From an uncultured Geobacter sp. (lineage in GTDB: Bacteria > Desulfobacterota > Desulfuromonadia > Geobacterales > CAIOGM01): a stretch of 50,428 nt of DNA. Below the pieces are notes generated by a model. That model was given only the letters and a program-made list of their open reading frames with translations. It made no database searches and was not told where the DNA came from. The position numbers and the translations under genes were made by a program. Below, in pieces: positions 42,074-50,223 of this stretch. Every line of letters begins with the position of its first letter. Within the stretch, counting starts at the first letter, position 1. The stretch is from NCBI GenBank assembly GCA_903857795.1, contig CAIOGM010000022.1, positions 1-50,428 of the forward strand, written 5' to 3'.

Positions 42074-43582
42074 ATGGGAAGTGAACTGGTCATCAACACC
42101 ACCTCCCATGAAACCCGGATCGCGCTCATCGAGAACGGCACCATTGCCGAACTCTACATCGAGCGGAGTAAGGTCAAGGGGATCGTGGGAAACATCTACA
42201 AGGGGAGAGTCATCCGGGTCCTCCCCGGGATGCAGGCGGCCTTCGTGGACATTGGCATGGAGAAGGCGGCGTTCCTCTATGTGGCCGACGTCTTCGACGC
42301 CATTGAGGAGTACGAGACCTTTCTCGACGCCGGCGAGAAGAAGGAAGAGCCGGCGGAGGGGCGTGAGTACCAGCAGGTGATGCACCCCATTGAGGAGCTA
42401 CTCCAGGAGGGACAGGAACTGCTCGTTCAGGTCTCCAAGGAGCCCATCGGCACCAAGGGGGCGCGGATCACGGCGCATATCTCCCTTCCCGGGCGGCATC
42501 TGGTCTACATGCCCACCGTGGACCACGTGGGAATATCCCGCCGGATCGAGGACGAGGAGGAGCGTGAACGGCTCCGGGAGATCGTGGAGCGGATCAAGTC
42601 CCCGGGGAGCGGTTTCATCGTCCGGACCGTCTCCGAAGGGAAGAGCGAAGAGGACCTGGCCGCGGATCTTCGCTACCTCACCAAGCTCTGGAGTGAGATC
42701 GTGGTGCGCAAGGAGAACGCCGGGGTTCCCTCATTGGTCCACTCGGACCTGGACGTGACCCAGAAGGTGGTGCGCGACATCCTCACCGACCAGGTTGACC
42801 GGATCGTGGTGGACGCCAAGCCGGAGCACGACAAGATCGTCCAGTTCATCACCACGTTCATGCCCAAGATGAAGTACAGCATCGAGCTCTATGAAGAGGA
42901 TGAGCCGATCTTCGACCATTACGGCCTGGAGGTGGACATCAGCCGGGCGCTGGGGAGGAAGGTCTGGCTCAAGAGCGGCGGTTACATTATCGTGGAGCAG
43001 ACCGAGGCGCTGACGGCCATCGACGTGAACACCGGCCGGTTCGTGGGAAAGCACAATCTGGAAGACACCATCCTCAAGACCAACCTGGAGGCGGTGAAGG
43101 AGATCGCCTACCAGCTCAGGTTGCGTAACATCGGCGGGATCATCATCATCGACTTCATCGACATGGAGAAGGAGGTCAACCGGGAGAAGGTCTTTAACGC
43201 CCTGGAAGAGGCGTTGAAGGCGGACAAGTCCAAGACCAACATCCTGAAGATCTCGGAGCTGGGGCTGGTGGAGATGACCAGGAAAAGGGTCAGGGAGAGT
43301 CTGGGACGGTTGCTCTGTGAGCCGTGCCCCTACTGCGAAGGGCGGGGCTATGTCAAGTCAAAGCTGACCATCTGCCATGAGCTGTTCCGGGAGCTGCGGC
43401 GGGAGATGCTGGGGATCCGGGGCTCCAAGGTGATGCTTACGGTCCATCCCCAGGTGGCGGACCTCCTCTATGATGAGGAGCGCAAAGGGCTGGAAGAGCT
43501 GGAGAAGCGGTTCAAGAAGAGCATCACCATCCGGGCCAAGCCCGGGTTCCACCAGGAGCAGTTCGAGATCACCGTGACTTAA
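42074..43582 (+). CDS. rng: Ribonuclease G (RNase E/G family)
   Basis: A 502-residue endoribonuclease for rRNA maturation and mRNA decay. It has the N-terminal segment LVINTTSHETRIALIENG, an S1 domain (GNIYKGRVIRVLPGMQAAFVDIG), GARITAHISLPGRHLVYMP, the catalytic DNase I-like region with the metal aspartates in TAIDVNTGRF and IIIDFIDM, and the zinc link CEPCPYCEGRGYV. The RNase E C-terminal scaffold is absent. ATG 42074 has GAGG upstream; the TTG at 42065 is unlikely. It follows the radical SAM gene by 43 bases. Confidence 0.95.
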   Translation: MGSELVINTTSHETRIALIENGTIAELYIERSKVKGIVGNIYKGRVIRVLPGMQAAFVDIGMEKAAFLYVADVFDAIEEYETFLDAGEKKEEPAEGREYQQVMHPIEELLQEGQELLVQVSKEPIGTKGARITAHISLPGRHLVYMPTVDHVGISRRIEDEEERERLREIVERIKSPGSGFIVRTVSEGKSEEDLAADLRYLTKLWSEIVVRKENAGVPSLVHSDLDVTQKVVRDILTDQVDRIVVDAKPEHDKIVQFITTFMPKMKYSIELYEEDEPIFDHYGLEVDISRALGRKVWLKSGGYIIVEQTEALTAIDVNTGRFVGKHNLEDTILKTNLEAVKEIAYQLRLRNIGGIIIIDFIDMEKEVNREKVFNALEEALKADKSKTNILKISELGLVEMTRKRVRESLGRLLCEPCPYCEGRGYVKSKLTICHELFRELRREMLGIRGSKVMLTVHPQVADLLYDEERKGLEELEKRFKKSITIRAKPGFHQEQFEITVT

Positions 43583-43609
43583 CCGCACACGGGATCAGAT
43601 GATACTACA

Positions 43610-43639
43610 ACGAGCCGTCGGAGTGATCCGACGGCTCGT
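43610..43639 (+). terminator. Strong terminator after rng
   Basis: A perfect 13-bp stem, ACGAGCCGTCGGA/TCCGACGGCTCGT, has a GTGA tetraloop and is followed by TTGCGGTTT. It closes the radical SAM-rng unit and marks the left border of the accessory block. Confidence 0.85.
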
Positions 43640-43690
43640 TTGCGGTTTCACGGTAACTCTGACGAGCCTTCTATCTCCGTGGGCCGTTGC

Positions 43691-44017
43691 TCAAGATCCA
43701 TGCAACAGAATATCTGCCGCCCACTGATTCAGACTCATGCCGTGGGCTTCAGCCATCATGGCGGCATGGGCGTGGACTTCCGGGGAAACGCGCAACATCA
43801 GTTTGCCTGAATACGGTTTTTGTGGCGCACGCGCCACTGTTGCGCAGGTGGCAAGATAGTCGTCCACGGCCTCTTCAAAGGCCGACCGCAACTCTTTGAC
43901 GGTATCGGCGTGAAATCCGACAACATCTCTGATCCCCGCGATATGCCCGATAAAGCATCCATCGTCATCGCTGTACTCTATCCTGGCGGCGTACCCCTTA
44001 TACGTCATCGTTTTCAT
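43691..44017 (-). CDS. hicB: HicB-family antitoxin
   Basis: 108 residues. The N-terminal partial RNase H-like HicB fold (YKGYAARIEYSDDDGCFIGH, GFHADTVKELRSAFEEAVDD) is followed by a C-terminal ribbon-helix-helix (KLMLRVSPEVHAHAAMMAEA, GMSLNQWAADIL), which normally binds the operon promoter. It neutralises HicA by direct contact. The ATG overlaps the hicA stop by 4 bases (ATGA), which ties the two together in translation. Confidence 0.9.
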   Translation of the reverse strand: MKTMTYKGYAARIEYSDDDGCFIGHIAGIRDVVGFHADTVKELRSAFEEAVDDYLATCATVARAPQKPYSGKLMLRVSPEVHAHAAMMAEAHGMSLNQWAADILLHGS

Positions 44018-44268
44018 GCGATTACTCCTGCGGACCGTAAAAATGTTCGAGCATCCCGGATCTGATATGGTTTTGCCTCTTTTGCCGGGTGGGGTCGGTG
44101 AAAGGTGGCAATAGCACCGTTCAGAACAAAACGGACTCGAGAGCCGTTCCCCTCAATGATTTCCGTGCCAAGCGCTACGAACAGAGCTTCGATCCGCCGC
44201 CATTCAAGGGACACAGGCACCGGTTGCGAGAAAATTTCATCGAGGATCTTGCGCTGAGCTTTGTTCAT
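44014..44268 (-). CDS. hicA: HicA-family mRNA interferase toxin
   Basis: 84 residues: MNKAQRKILDEIFSQPVPVS, WRRIEALFVALG, GSRVRFVLNGAIATFHRPHP and YQIRDARTFLRSAGV. The conserved histidine of the double-stranded RNA-binding-like fold lies in ATFHRPHP. This longer HicA variant (AKEAKPYQI) is common in proteobacteria. No ribosome-binding site precedes the ATG at 44268, and a possible promoter on the minus strand (TTGCAC, 17 bases, TAGTCT; 44304-44276) would start the RNA at the ATG, so a leaderless message is possible. Confidence 0.88.
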   Translation of the reverse strand: MNKAQRKILDEIFSQPVPVSLEWRRIEALFVALGTEIIEGNGSRVRFVLNGAIATFHRPHPAKEAKPYQIRDARTFLRSAGVIA

Positions 44269-44349
44269 AGAATCGAGACTAGCAGGTATGCAAGATATGT
44301 GCAATCGTTAAATGATAGCGTTATGCTTCATATTTCACAGCTCCGGGAG

Positions 44350-44472
44350 ACCTTGCAGGGGCTTGCAAGGTCATGCACGCCTTACATGTTCTTGCAGAAA
44401 CTTGCGAAATATTGGGCGGTCATGGCCGGAATAATCGCCAAACCACGGAGGCCGTTAAGTCAGATGACGGAG
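44350..44472. repeat. TTGC-rich element, copy A
   Basis: Spaced CTTGCA/CTTGCG motifs (44352-44406) are followed by a stretch with CCGGAATAATCGCCAAAC and CAGATGACGG. The same arrangement occurs at 49947-50066. It lies upstream of hicA and downstream of PEP-CTERM gene 2. Confidence 0.5.
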
Positions 44473-44558
44473 AATGACCCGACGAATCTGCAGCCGGAAC
44501 CGGACATGGACCGGAGCGGAAACCGCCCCTTACTGATTTAGCCAGGTTTAAACATAAC

Positions 44559-44593
44559 GACGCGCTCCCAGGTTTGATCTCTCGGAGCGCGTC
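44559..44593. terminator. Hairpin after PEP-CTERM gene 2
   Basis: The perfect 10-bp stem GACGCGCTCC/GGAGCGCGTC has a 15-base loop. TTGTTTC follows on the plus strand, GTTATGTTT on the minus strand, so it may work in both directions. Confidence 0.6.
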
Positions 44594-44631
44594 TTGTTTC
44601 ACCGGCAGGGATTATCTGCACTTCGCTTGAT

Positions 44632-45276
44632 TTATCCTTTCCGCCGCCGGAGAAAGGCTACCCCGCCGATCCCCGTGCTCAGCAGGAGCCAGGTGGACGG
44701 TTCGGGGACCGCGGCAAAAGAGGTAAGGGTCATGGCCTCGCCGCTTAAGGCTTGGATCTGGAATGGGTTGCCGCCGGTGGGGGCATCGCTGCTATTGGGT
44801 GAAAAGAGCTGGAAGTCACCCACATATGACGCAGCCGGATCTGAATCGGGAATCGGATGGCCGGCGCTCCCCCAGGTCCAGGTTTGGCCCTCGGGGCCGA
44901 TCCCCACTAGGCTCTGACCGATGAGCTGCTGATTCAGGTCAACCCCCAGCCGGGTAGTGTCGAAGAAGAGTCCGTCGAAATCCAGGAGGGTGAAGGTACC
45001 GTTGCCCAAGGAAGCGCCGCGCACGGTGACGGAGAGCGCCGTGACGAGCCCGGGGATGTTCGTCCCGTAAGCCGAGTATGTTCCGCCGCTGGTGTCGAAG
45101 AGGTTTCGCCCCCCCGTAAGTCCCGGATTGCCCAGCAGGGACATCTCGAAATCAATGATCCCTGTGGCAGTGGCGCCGTTGCCGGCAAAGGTGAAGGTGA
45201 ATGACTTGACGCTGGCGGCAGCCGGTGCTGCGGCGACCAGGAGCGCCAAGAGCCCGGCGATAACGATCCGTTTCAT
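44632..45276 (-). CDS. PEP-CTERM sorting-domain protein
   Basis: 214 residues. The signal peptide MKRIVIAGLLALLVAAAPAA precedes a beta-rich body (SFTFTFAGNGATATGIIDFE, GNGTFTLLDFDGLFFDTTRL, SYVGDFQLFSPNSSDAPTGG). The end, VPEPSTWLLLSTGIGGVAFL then RRRKG, is a PEP-CTERM signal. The ATG at 45276 has GGAGG upstream. The C-terminal 65 residues are nearly the same as those of the gene at 50224, so the two are duplicates. It follows the giant gene by 55 bases, separated by a 20-bp palindrome. Confidence 0.85.
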   Translation of the reverse strand: MKRIVIAGLLALLVAAAPAAASVKSFTFTFAGNGATATGIIDFEMSLLGNPGLTGGRNLFDTSGGTYSAYGTNIPGLVTALSVTVRGASLGNGTFTLLDFDGLFFDTTRLGVDLNQQLIGQSLVGIGPEGQTWTWGSAGHPIPDSDPAASYVGDFQLFSPNSSDAPTGGNPFQIQALSGEAMTLTSFAAVPEPSTWLLLSTGIGGVAFLRRRKG

Positions 45277-45311
45277 AGAATTCCTCCGTGGTATGTGGTC
45301 TGTATCGATGC

Positions 45312-45331
45312 GGGCGACGCATGCGTCGCCC
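45312..45331. repeat. 20-bp perfect palindrome, REP-like
   Basis: GGGCGACGCATGCGTCGCCC, followed by CTAC, directly abuts the stop of the giant gene. It shares its design with the palindrome at 474-493. Confidence 0.65.
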
Positions 45332-48300
45332 CTACTGGGGGACGCCGGTGAGGCTGGTTGAGCCGGTTGTCGCGCCGTTGTTGGCGCTGTAGCCGACGGA
45401 GACATTGAATTTGATTGTCTTCTGCTTGGCAGCCGCGCAGCTGCTGAAGTCGACGAGGATATTCCCCGTGGCCGTGGCGCCGGCTGCGATGTCCCCCAGG
45501 CTGAGCGGGAAGGAGCTGGTAACCACCGGCTTGCAGGTGCCGCTGGAGGAGATGGTCATCCCGGTAAGCTGCACGGCGGCGGCGGAAGCGCCCCCGCTGT
45601 TGGTAAGAATTACCGGCCAGCTCCGGATCCCGCCAGTGGGGCCGGTGGGGGCGCCGATGGCGGCGGTGAGGGTCGTCGTCAACCCCTTCATGATTGCGGT
45701 GACGCTGATCGGCCCGTTCATGGTGACGTAGGTGGCGCTGCTGGAGGCGTTGACTGCCGGTCCGCTCCAGGAGGAGAAGCCGGAGCCGCTCCCTGCCGTG
45801 GCGATGATGGTGGGGGTTGAGCCGGCGGCATACCAGCCGTTAGAGGACGGGATGACGGTGCCGCTCCCTGCCGGCGAAACCGCCGTGGTCAGTTGGTATT
45901 CGGTGGTGAAGGTTGCGGTATAGGTGGCACTCCCCGAGTTCGGGGCGGTGATGGCGTGGCTGATCCCCTTGCCGTCGGACCAGGCGGAGAAGAGGTAGCG
46001 GGTCCCCACGGTCCCCTGGGGGGAGGTGGTAGCGATGGTGTGACTGCTCCCAGGGATCGCCGTGAAGATGTACGGGGTTGTCTGGCTGGCCCCGCCGTCG
46101 ACGGTGACGCTGAGTCCGGCCGGTACACTCCGGATCGTGACACTCACCTTGCTGACGGCAATGATGGCGAAGTTGCCCGCCGGGGTGGCGGTGAGGCTGT
46201 TGTAATTGCTGCTGTCGGTGGGGATAAAGTTGGCCGTGACGGCATAGACGCCCACGGCGCTCTGATTGGCCACGCCGCCGGTAAGGACGTTGCTGACGCT
46301 GCCGGGGACGGAAGCGGTCACCGTGGCGGCGTGGGGGAGGCCGTCATACTCCACCGCCGTGGTGGTGACCGACAGGAGCGGTGTTACCTTGGTTATGACG
46401 AAGCCCCCGGCCGAGACGCTGGTCAGCGTGCTGTAATTGGTGCTGTCCGCCGGGGTGAAGCTTGCCGTCACCGTATAGTTGCCGGCGTTGATCGGCTGTG
46501 TCGCTGAGCCGTCATATTTGACATTACTGACGGCACCGGAGACGTTGCCGGAGACGGTGGCTGCCTTGGCGGTGCCGGTATAGGAGACAGGTGAGTTGGT
46601 CACCGCCAGGGTCGGCACGGCCTTGGCGATGGTGAAGTTGCCGGCGGAAGCGCCGATGAGGCTGTTGTAATTGCCGTCGGTGGGGGTGAAGTCCGCCGTG
46701 ATGGCATAGGTCGCGGCGCTGTATGGCACGGTGGCGATGCCATTGTACTTGATAGTGGTGACCGACCCGGCCACCGAACCGGTGACGGTGGCGCCGTGGG
46801 GAGAACCGTCGTAGCTCTGCTGGGTAGTGGTTATCGACAAGGTCGGGGTTACCTTGGCGATTACGAATTGTCCGCTGGCGGAACCCTGGTAGTTGCTGCT
46901 GTTGATGGTGGCGGTCACCGGGTAGCTGCCGGCGTTGCTCTGCGGAGCATTGCTCCAGTCGACGGTAAGGCCGGCGGGGGTTGTGGTGGCTGTGGGGGTC
47001 AGGGCGCCGCTGCTGTAGTTTTGAGTCAGGTTGCTCAAGCTAACCGTGGCGGCTGCCTTGTTCAGGGTAACCGGGTACGGGGTGCTGGCCGAAGAGGCGT
47101 TGTAGTTGTTGTCGCTCCCCTTCGTTGCCGTCAGGATGCAGCTGCCCGAGGCGTTGGTGACGCTGACTGCGCTCCCGGCAACGGAGCAGCCGGTGGAGCC
47201 GGTGGAGAGGAAACTGTAGGTCCCCGAGCCACTCCCACCAGAGGCGGCGGCGGTGCCGGTGGTCCCGTAGGTGATAGAACTGGGTGCGGTCACGGTGACT
47301 GCTGCCTGATCGGCCTTGCCGATGGCGAAGGCCGTTGCGATGGAGGAGGCGGCCACGTAGTTGCTGTCCATCACCACCGAGGCGGTGACGGTGTAACTCC
47401 CCGCGTTGGTCGGCATGGTGGTGATCGGTCCGTAGCTGGTGCCGCTGACCCCCACATAGCTGAAGGTCAGGGTGCCGGTGGAGCCCCCTGTGGTGGTCTG
47501 CCCGGCGCCCGGTCCCTGGGGTGTGCCGTTGTAGCTGTAGCTGCCTGGCGTCACCGTCACGGTGGGGGTTGCCTTGTTCACCGTCTGGGTCAGGGGGGCT
47601 GAGGTGGAACTGTTGTAGTTGCTATCGCCACTGTAGACGGTGGTAATGGAGTGATCACCGGGGGTGAAGGCCGACGTGCTGTACGTGGCGCTTCCCAGGG
47701 TGAGGGCCTGGGTCGCCAGAGTGTTCGTCCCGTCCTTGAAGGCAATAGTGCCGGTGGCCGAGGCAGAGCCGGCATTGCCGGTGAAGGTGATCGATTGGCC
47801 ATAGACGGCGGGGTTGTTGTTGGAAGCCACCGTGGTGGTCAGGGTTGACTTTATTACGGTCTGGGTCAGGAGTGCGGAGGTTGATCCGCCGTAGATGATG
47901 TCGCCGCCATAGACGGCGGAGATGCTGTGGGCGCCGATGGCGAGGGCGGAGGTGGTATAGGTGGCCTGCCCGCTGCCCAGCGTCCCGGTACCAAGATCCG
48001 AGGAGCCATCCTTGAAGGTTACCGTGCCGCTGGCAACGGAGGGGTCCACCGTGGCGGTGAAGGTCAGGGAGGTGCCGGATGGCTGGTTGTTTTTGTTCGA
48101 GATCAGGGTGGTGGTGGTCGTCAGCCACTTGACACTGACCTTGCTGCCGTTCCCATTAACATTATCTGCAAATGATACCGCGGCGGCGCCGTTGGGTGCA
48201 AAAGCGAGAGATATGTATTGACCGTAACTGTTGACGAAGCCCGAGCTTCCCACGCTGCTCCAGGAAGGGGCGACATATTTCATCACCGCTCCACGGAAGC

Positions 48301-49609
48301 CGTTTGCGAAATCTTCGAACGCCACATACGGGGCGCCGTCCGGGGCGACGGCCAGTTTGATAAAGCTGGTTCCACCGGGTGTGAAGCCTTGGCTCCCCAA
48401 GAGGGTCGCGGACCCCCCTGCGGTATACGAATACACCGTTAACTTGCCCCCTTGGCTGCCGCTGTAGTCGGAATACGCCACGTAGAGAGTGCCGTCCGGA
48501 GAGATCGCCATCTGTGTTTCCAGCCCCTGGCCTGCGGAGAATACCCCATCCCCTCCACCCACGCTACTCCATGAGGAACCGGAATATTTCTTGACGGTGA
48601 TCCTGTTAGCAGGAGTGGTTCCGGAATCCGTGTACGCCACATAAGGGGTACCATCAGGGGCAAAGGCCACCGTGGTATACGAGGAGTAAAAACTGGAGAA
48701 CCCTGCTGTTCCAACGGCGTTCCAGGCGCCGCCGCTGAACTTCATCACCGTCGCCTTGCTGGTGTTGCTTCCGTCCGGATACGCCACATAGGGGGTGCCG
48801 TCCGGGGCAAAGGCCAGCGAGGTGTTGCCGGCCGCACCGGCGGAGAACCCGGCGCTCCCCACGGTGCCCCATGAACCGCCGCTGAGCTTCATCACCGTCG
48901 CCTTGCTGCTGTTGTCCTTGTCGCTATACGCCACATAGGGGGTGCCGCCGGGGGCAAAGGCCAGAGAGATATAGTCGGCCTGTCCGGTGGAGACGTCATT
49001 GCTCCCCACAGTCACCCAGGAAGAGCCGTCATACTTCTTGACCACCGCCTTTTTGGTGGGGCTGTCGCTCTCCTGATACGCCACATAGGGGGTGCCGTCC
49101 GGAGCATAGGCCAGGGACGTATACGCCACCGCACCGGCGGAGAAGCCGGCGCTTCCCACGTAACTCCAGGTCGGAGTGGTGAAGGTCGCCGCCGCTGTGG
49201 TGGTGAGATTCACCCTGACCGGAGTGACCGGAATGAGCGTCGCATCTTCGGCGGTGAAGCAGGCGGTATAGGCGGTGCTCTGGGGCAGGTTTCGGCCGGT
49301 GTACTGCCCCGTCGCGGCGGCGGTCAGTGGCAGTGAACCGTGATAGGGGGCGGTTACCCCCCCGCTGGTCTGGCCGGCCTTGACCTGGGCGCCGGTGCCG
49401 CAGGCGGTACTTGTCCCCGTCAGCAGGGTGAAATAACCGGTGCCGGTGGCGCTGGAGGTCAGGTTCAGCGTCACTTGGTTCGCCCCCAGATTGCTGGTCG
49501 TGGGGGTGGTAAGAGTCACGGTCGGGGGGACTGCCATGGCTGTTCCGGCCAGGAGCGCCACCAGGAGCGCCGGCATGGTCAGGATGAGGTGCAACACTCT
49601 GTGGATCAT
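45332..49609 (-). CDS. Giant exported beta-propeller / Ig-like / MBG-repeat protein
   Basis: 1425 residues. The signal peptide is MIHRVLHLILTMPALLVALL with cleavage near AMA. An Fn3-like segment (about 30-135) is followed by seven repeats of about 53 residues around SLAFAPDGTPYVAY (about 140-500), probably a seven-bladed propeller. Two Ig-like domains (SGTVTFKDGSSDLGTG, TGTIAFKDGTNTLATQ; about 510-690) follow, then about six MBG-type domains (for example YDGSPHGATVTGSV; about 690-1170), two InlB-B/bacterial-repeat domains (FSAWSDG, FSSWSG) and a C-terminal Ig-like part. No anchor or PEP-CTERM signal is visible. ATG 49609 has GGAGGG upstream. Probably a secreted adhesive or matrix protein. Confidence 0.82.
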   Translation of the reverse strand: MIHRVLHLILTMPALLVALLAGTAMAVPPTVTLTTPTTSNLGANQVTLNLTSSATGTGYFTLLTGTSTACGTGAQVKAGQTSGGVTAPYHGSLPLTAAATGQYTGRNLPQSTAYTACFTAEDATLIPVTPVRVNLTTTAAATFTTPTWSYVGSAGFSAGAVAYTSLAYAPDGTPYVAYQESDSPTKKAVVKKYDGSSWVTVGSNDVSTGQADYISLAFAPGGTPYVAYSDKDNSSKATVMKLSGGSWGTVGSAGFSAGAAGNTSLAFAPDGTPYVAYPDGSNTSKATVMKFSGGAWNAVGTAGFSSFYSSYTTVAFAPDGTPYVAYTDSGTTPANRITVKKYSGSSWSSVGGGDGVFSAGQGLETQMAISPDGTLYVAYSDYSGSQGGKLTVYSYTAGGSATLLGSQGFTPGGTSFIKLAVAPDGAPYVAFEDFANGFRGAVMKYVAPSWSSVGSSGFVNSYGQYISLAFAPNGAAAVSFADNVNGNGSKVSVKWLTTTTTLISNKNNQPSGTSLTFTATVDPSVASGTVTFKDGSSDLGTGTLGSGQATYTTSALAIGAHSISAVYGGDIIYGGSTSALLTQTVIKSTLTTTVASNNNPAVYGQSITFTGNAGSASATGTIAFKDGTNTLATQALTLGSATYSTSAFTPGDHSITTVYSGDSNYNSSTSAPLTQTVNKATPTVTVTPGSYSYNGTPQGPGAGQTTTGGSTGTLTFSYVGVSGTSYGPITTMPTNAGSYTVTASVVMDSNYVAASSIATAFAIGKADQAAVTVTAPSSITYGTTGTAAASGGSGSGTYSFLSTGSTGCSVAGSAVSVTNASGSCILTATKGSDNNYNASSASTPYPVTLNKAAATVSLSNLTQNYSSGALTPTATTTPAGLTVDWSNAPQSNAGSYPVTATINSSNYQGSASGQFVIAKVTPTLSITTTQQSYDGSPHGATVTGSVAGSVTTIKYNGIATVPYSAATYAITADFTPTDGNYNSLIGASAGNFTIAKAVPTLAVTNSPVSYTGTAKAATVSGNVSGAVSNVKYDGSATQPINAGNYTVTASFTPADSTNYSTLTSVSAGGFVITKVTPLLSVTTTAVEYDGLPHAATVTASVPGSVSNVLTGGVANQSAVGVYAVTANFIPTDSSNYNSLTATPAGNFAIIAVSKVSVTIRSVPAGLSVTVDGGASQTTPYIFTAIPGSSHTIATTSPQGTVGTRYLFSAWSDGKGISHAITAPNSGSATYTATFTTEYQLTTAVSPAGSGTVIPSSNGWYAAGSTPTIIATAGSGSGFSSWSGPAVNASSSATYVTMNGPISVTAIMKGLTTTLTAAIGAPTGPTGGIRSWPVILTNSGGASAAAVQLTGMTISSSGTCKPVVTSSFPLSLGDIAAGATATGNILVDFSSCAAAKQKTIKFNVSVGYSANNGATTGSTSLTGVPQ

Positions 49610-49628
49610 AGGGTCCCTCCGGGTTTTG

Positions 49629-49690
49629 ACTGCGGTTGAGGTTGAGTCGAGGTCAAGGACAAGGTTGAGGTTGAGGTTAAGGTCGAGATT
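49629..49690. repeat. Degenerate GGTTGA hexamer repeats
   Basis: GGTTGAGGTTGAG, GGTCAAGGACAAGG and GGTTGAGGTTGAGGTTAAGG succeed one another just upstream of the giant gene's start. They belong to the same hexamer type as at 21795-21885. Confidence 0.6.
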
Positions 49691-49946
49691 AGGGGTGTCA
49701 CCACCACATAAGGCAGGTTGCATGCCAGCGTGACCGGTTTGGCCACTGCCGCGGAAGCTATTTGTTTGCAGCAGGGGAGAGCCTAATGGTGGAGAAAAAG
49801 TGGATCTGAGAGGGGTCCGGCAGAGGTTTGACGAGAAATCAGAAGGTTTGCACGCACTCTACATCTTGGAGGCTGACCAGTAACCGCACGAGCCAACCAG
49901 ATATTAAGCTAAATATAATGTGCTGCGCCGCACTCGTCCGGCATCG

Positions 49947-50066
49947 GCTTGCAACTCCTTGCAGGTTCTTGCAATTCTTGCCGAGTATTGCAGGATCTTG
50001 CAGGATTTCAATGGGGTATGACCGGAGGAATCGCCAAACGACCGGGGTGTCAGGTCAAATGACGGC
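49947..50066. repeat. TTGC-rich element, copy B
   Basis: Six TTGC motifs spaced about 9-11 bases (49949-50003) are followed by CCGGAGGAATCGCCAAAC and CAAATGACGG, as in copy A. It ends 158 bases from PEP-CTERM gene 3, almost the same distance as copy A from gene 2. The remainder of 49700-49940 shows no gene. Confidence 0.5.
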
Positions 50067-50076
50067 GCTATAGAAA

Positions 50077-50105
50077 GTCCCCTCCCCCCTGGCGGGGGAG
50101 GGGAC
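50077..50105. repeat. Perfect C-rich/G-rich hairpin
   Basis: GTCCCCTCCCCC/GGGGGAGGGGAC is a 12-bp perfect stem with a 5-base loop, related to the intergenic repeats at 30-112 and 34790-34866. Confidence 0.65.
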
Positions 50106-50197
50106 GGGGGAATTACCATAAAATCTTTACGTTGCCATCAGCTTCACGTGCGGTAGTCGGTTGATCCGACGGTTTGGTTGCGATGCCACCAGAAATC

Positions 50198-50223
50198 GCC
50201 GGTTCGGCTTCGCTTGAACCGGC
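50198..50223 (-). terminator. Hairpin after PEP-CTERM gene 3
   Basis: The GCCGGTTC/GAACCGGC stem with a 10-base loop directly follows the stop on the minus strand. The T tract is weak. Confidence 0.5.

Noticed and set aside
44089-44541. 150-codon plus-strand frame antisense to hicA and across the TTGC element
   Set aside because: The hicA assignment is strong; the rest is repeat-like DNA with no ribosome-binding site.
46796-47602. 268-codon plus-strand frame inside the giant gene
   Set aside because: Gly/Val/Ala-rich antisense of the MBG repeats.
46300-47950. Repeats inside the giant gene considered as a CRISPR array
   Set aside because: The repeated units are coding MBG and Ig-like domains of unequal length and low DNA identity, not short identical repeats with unique spacers.
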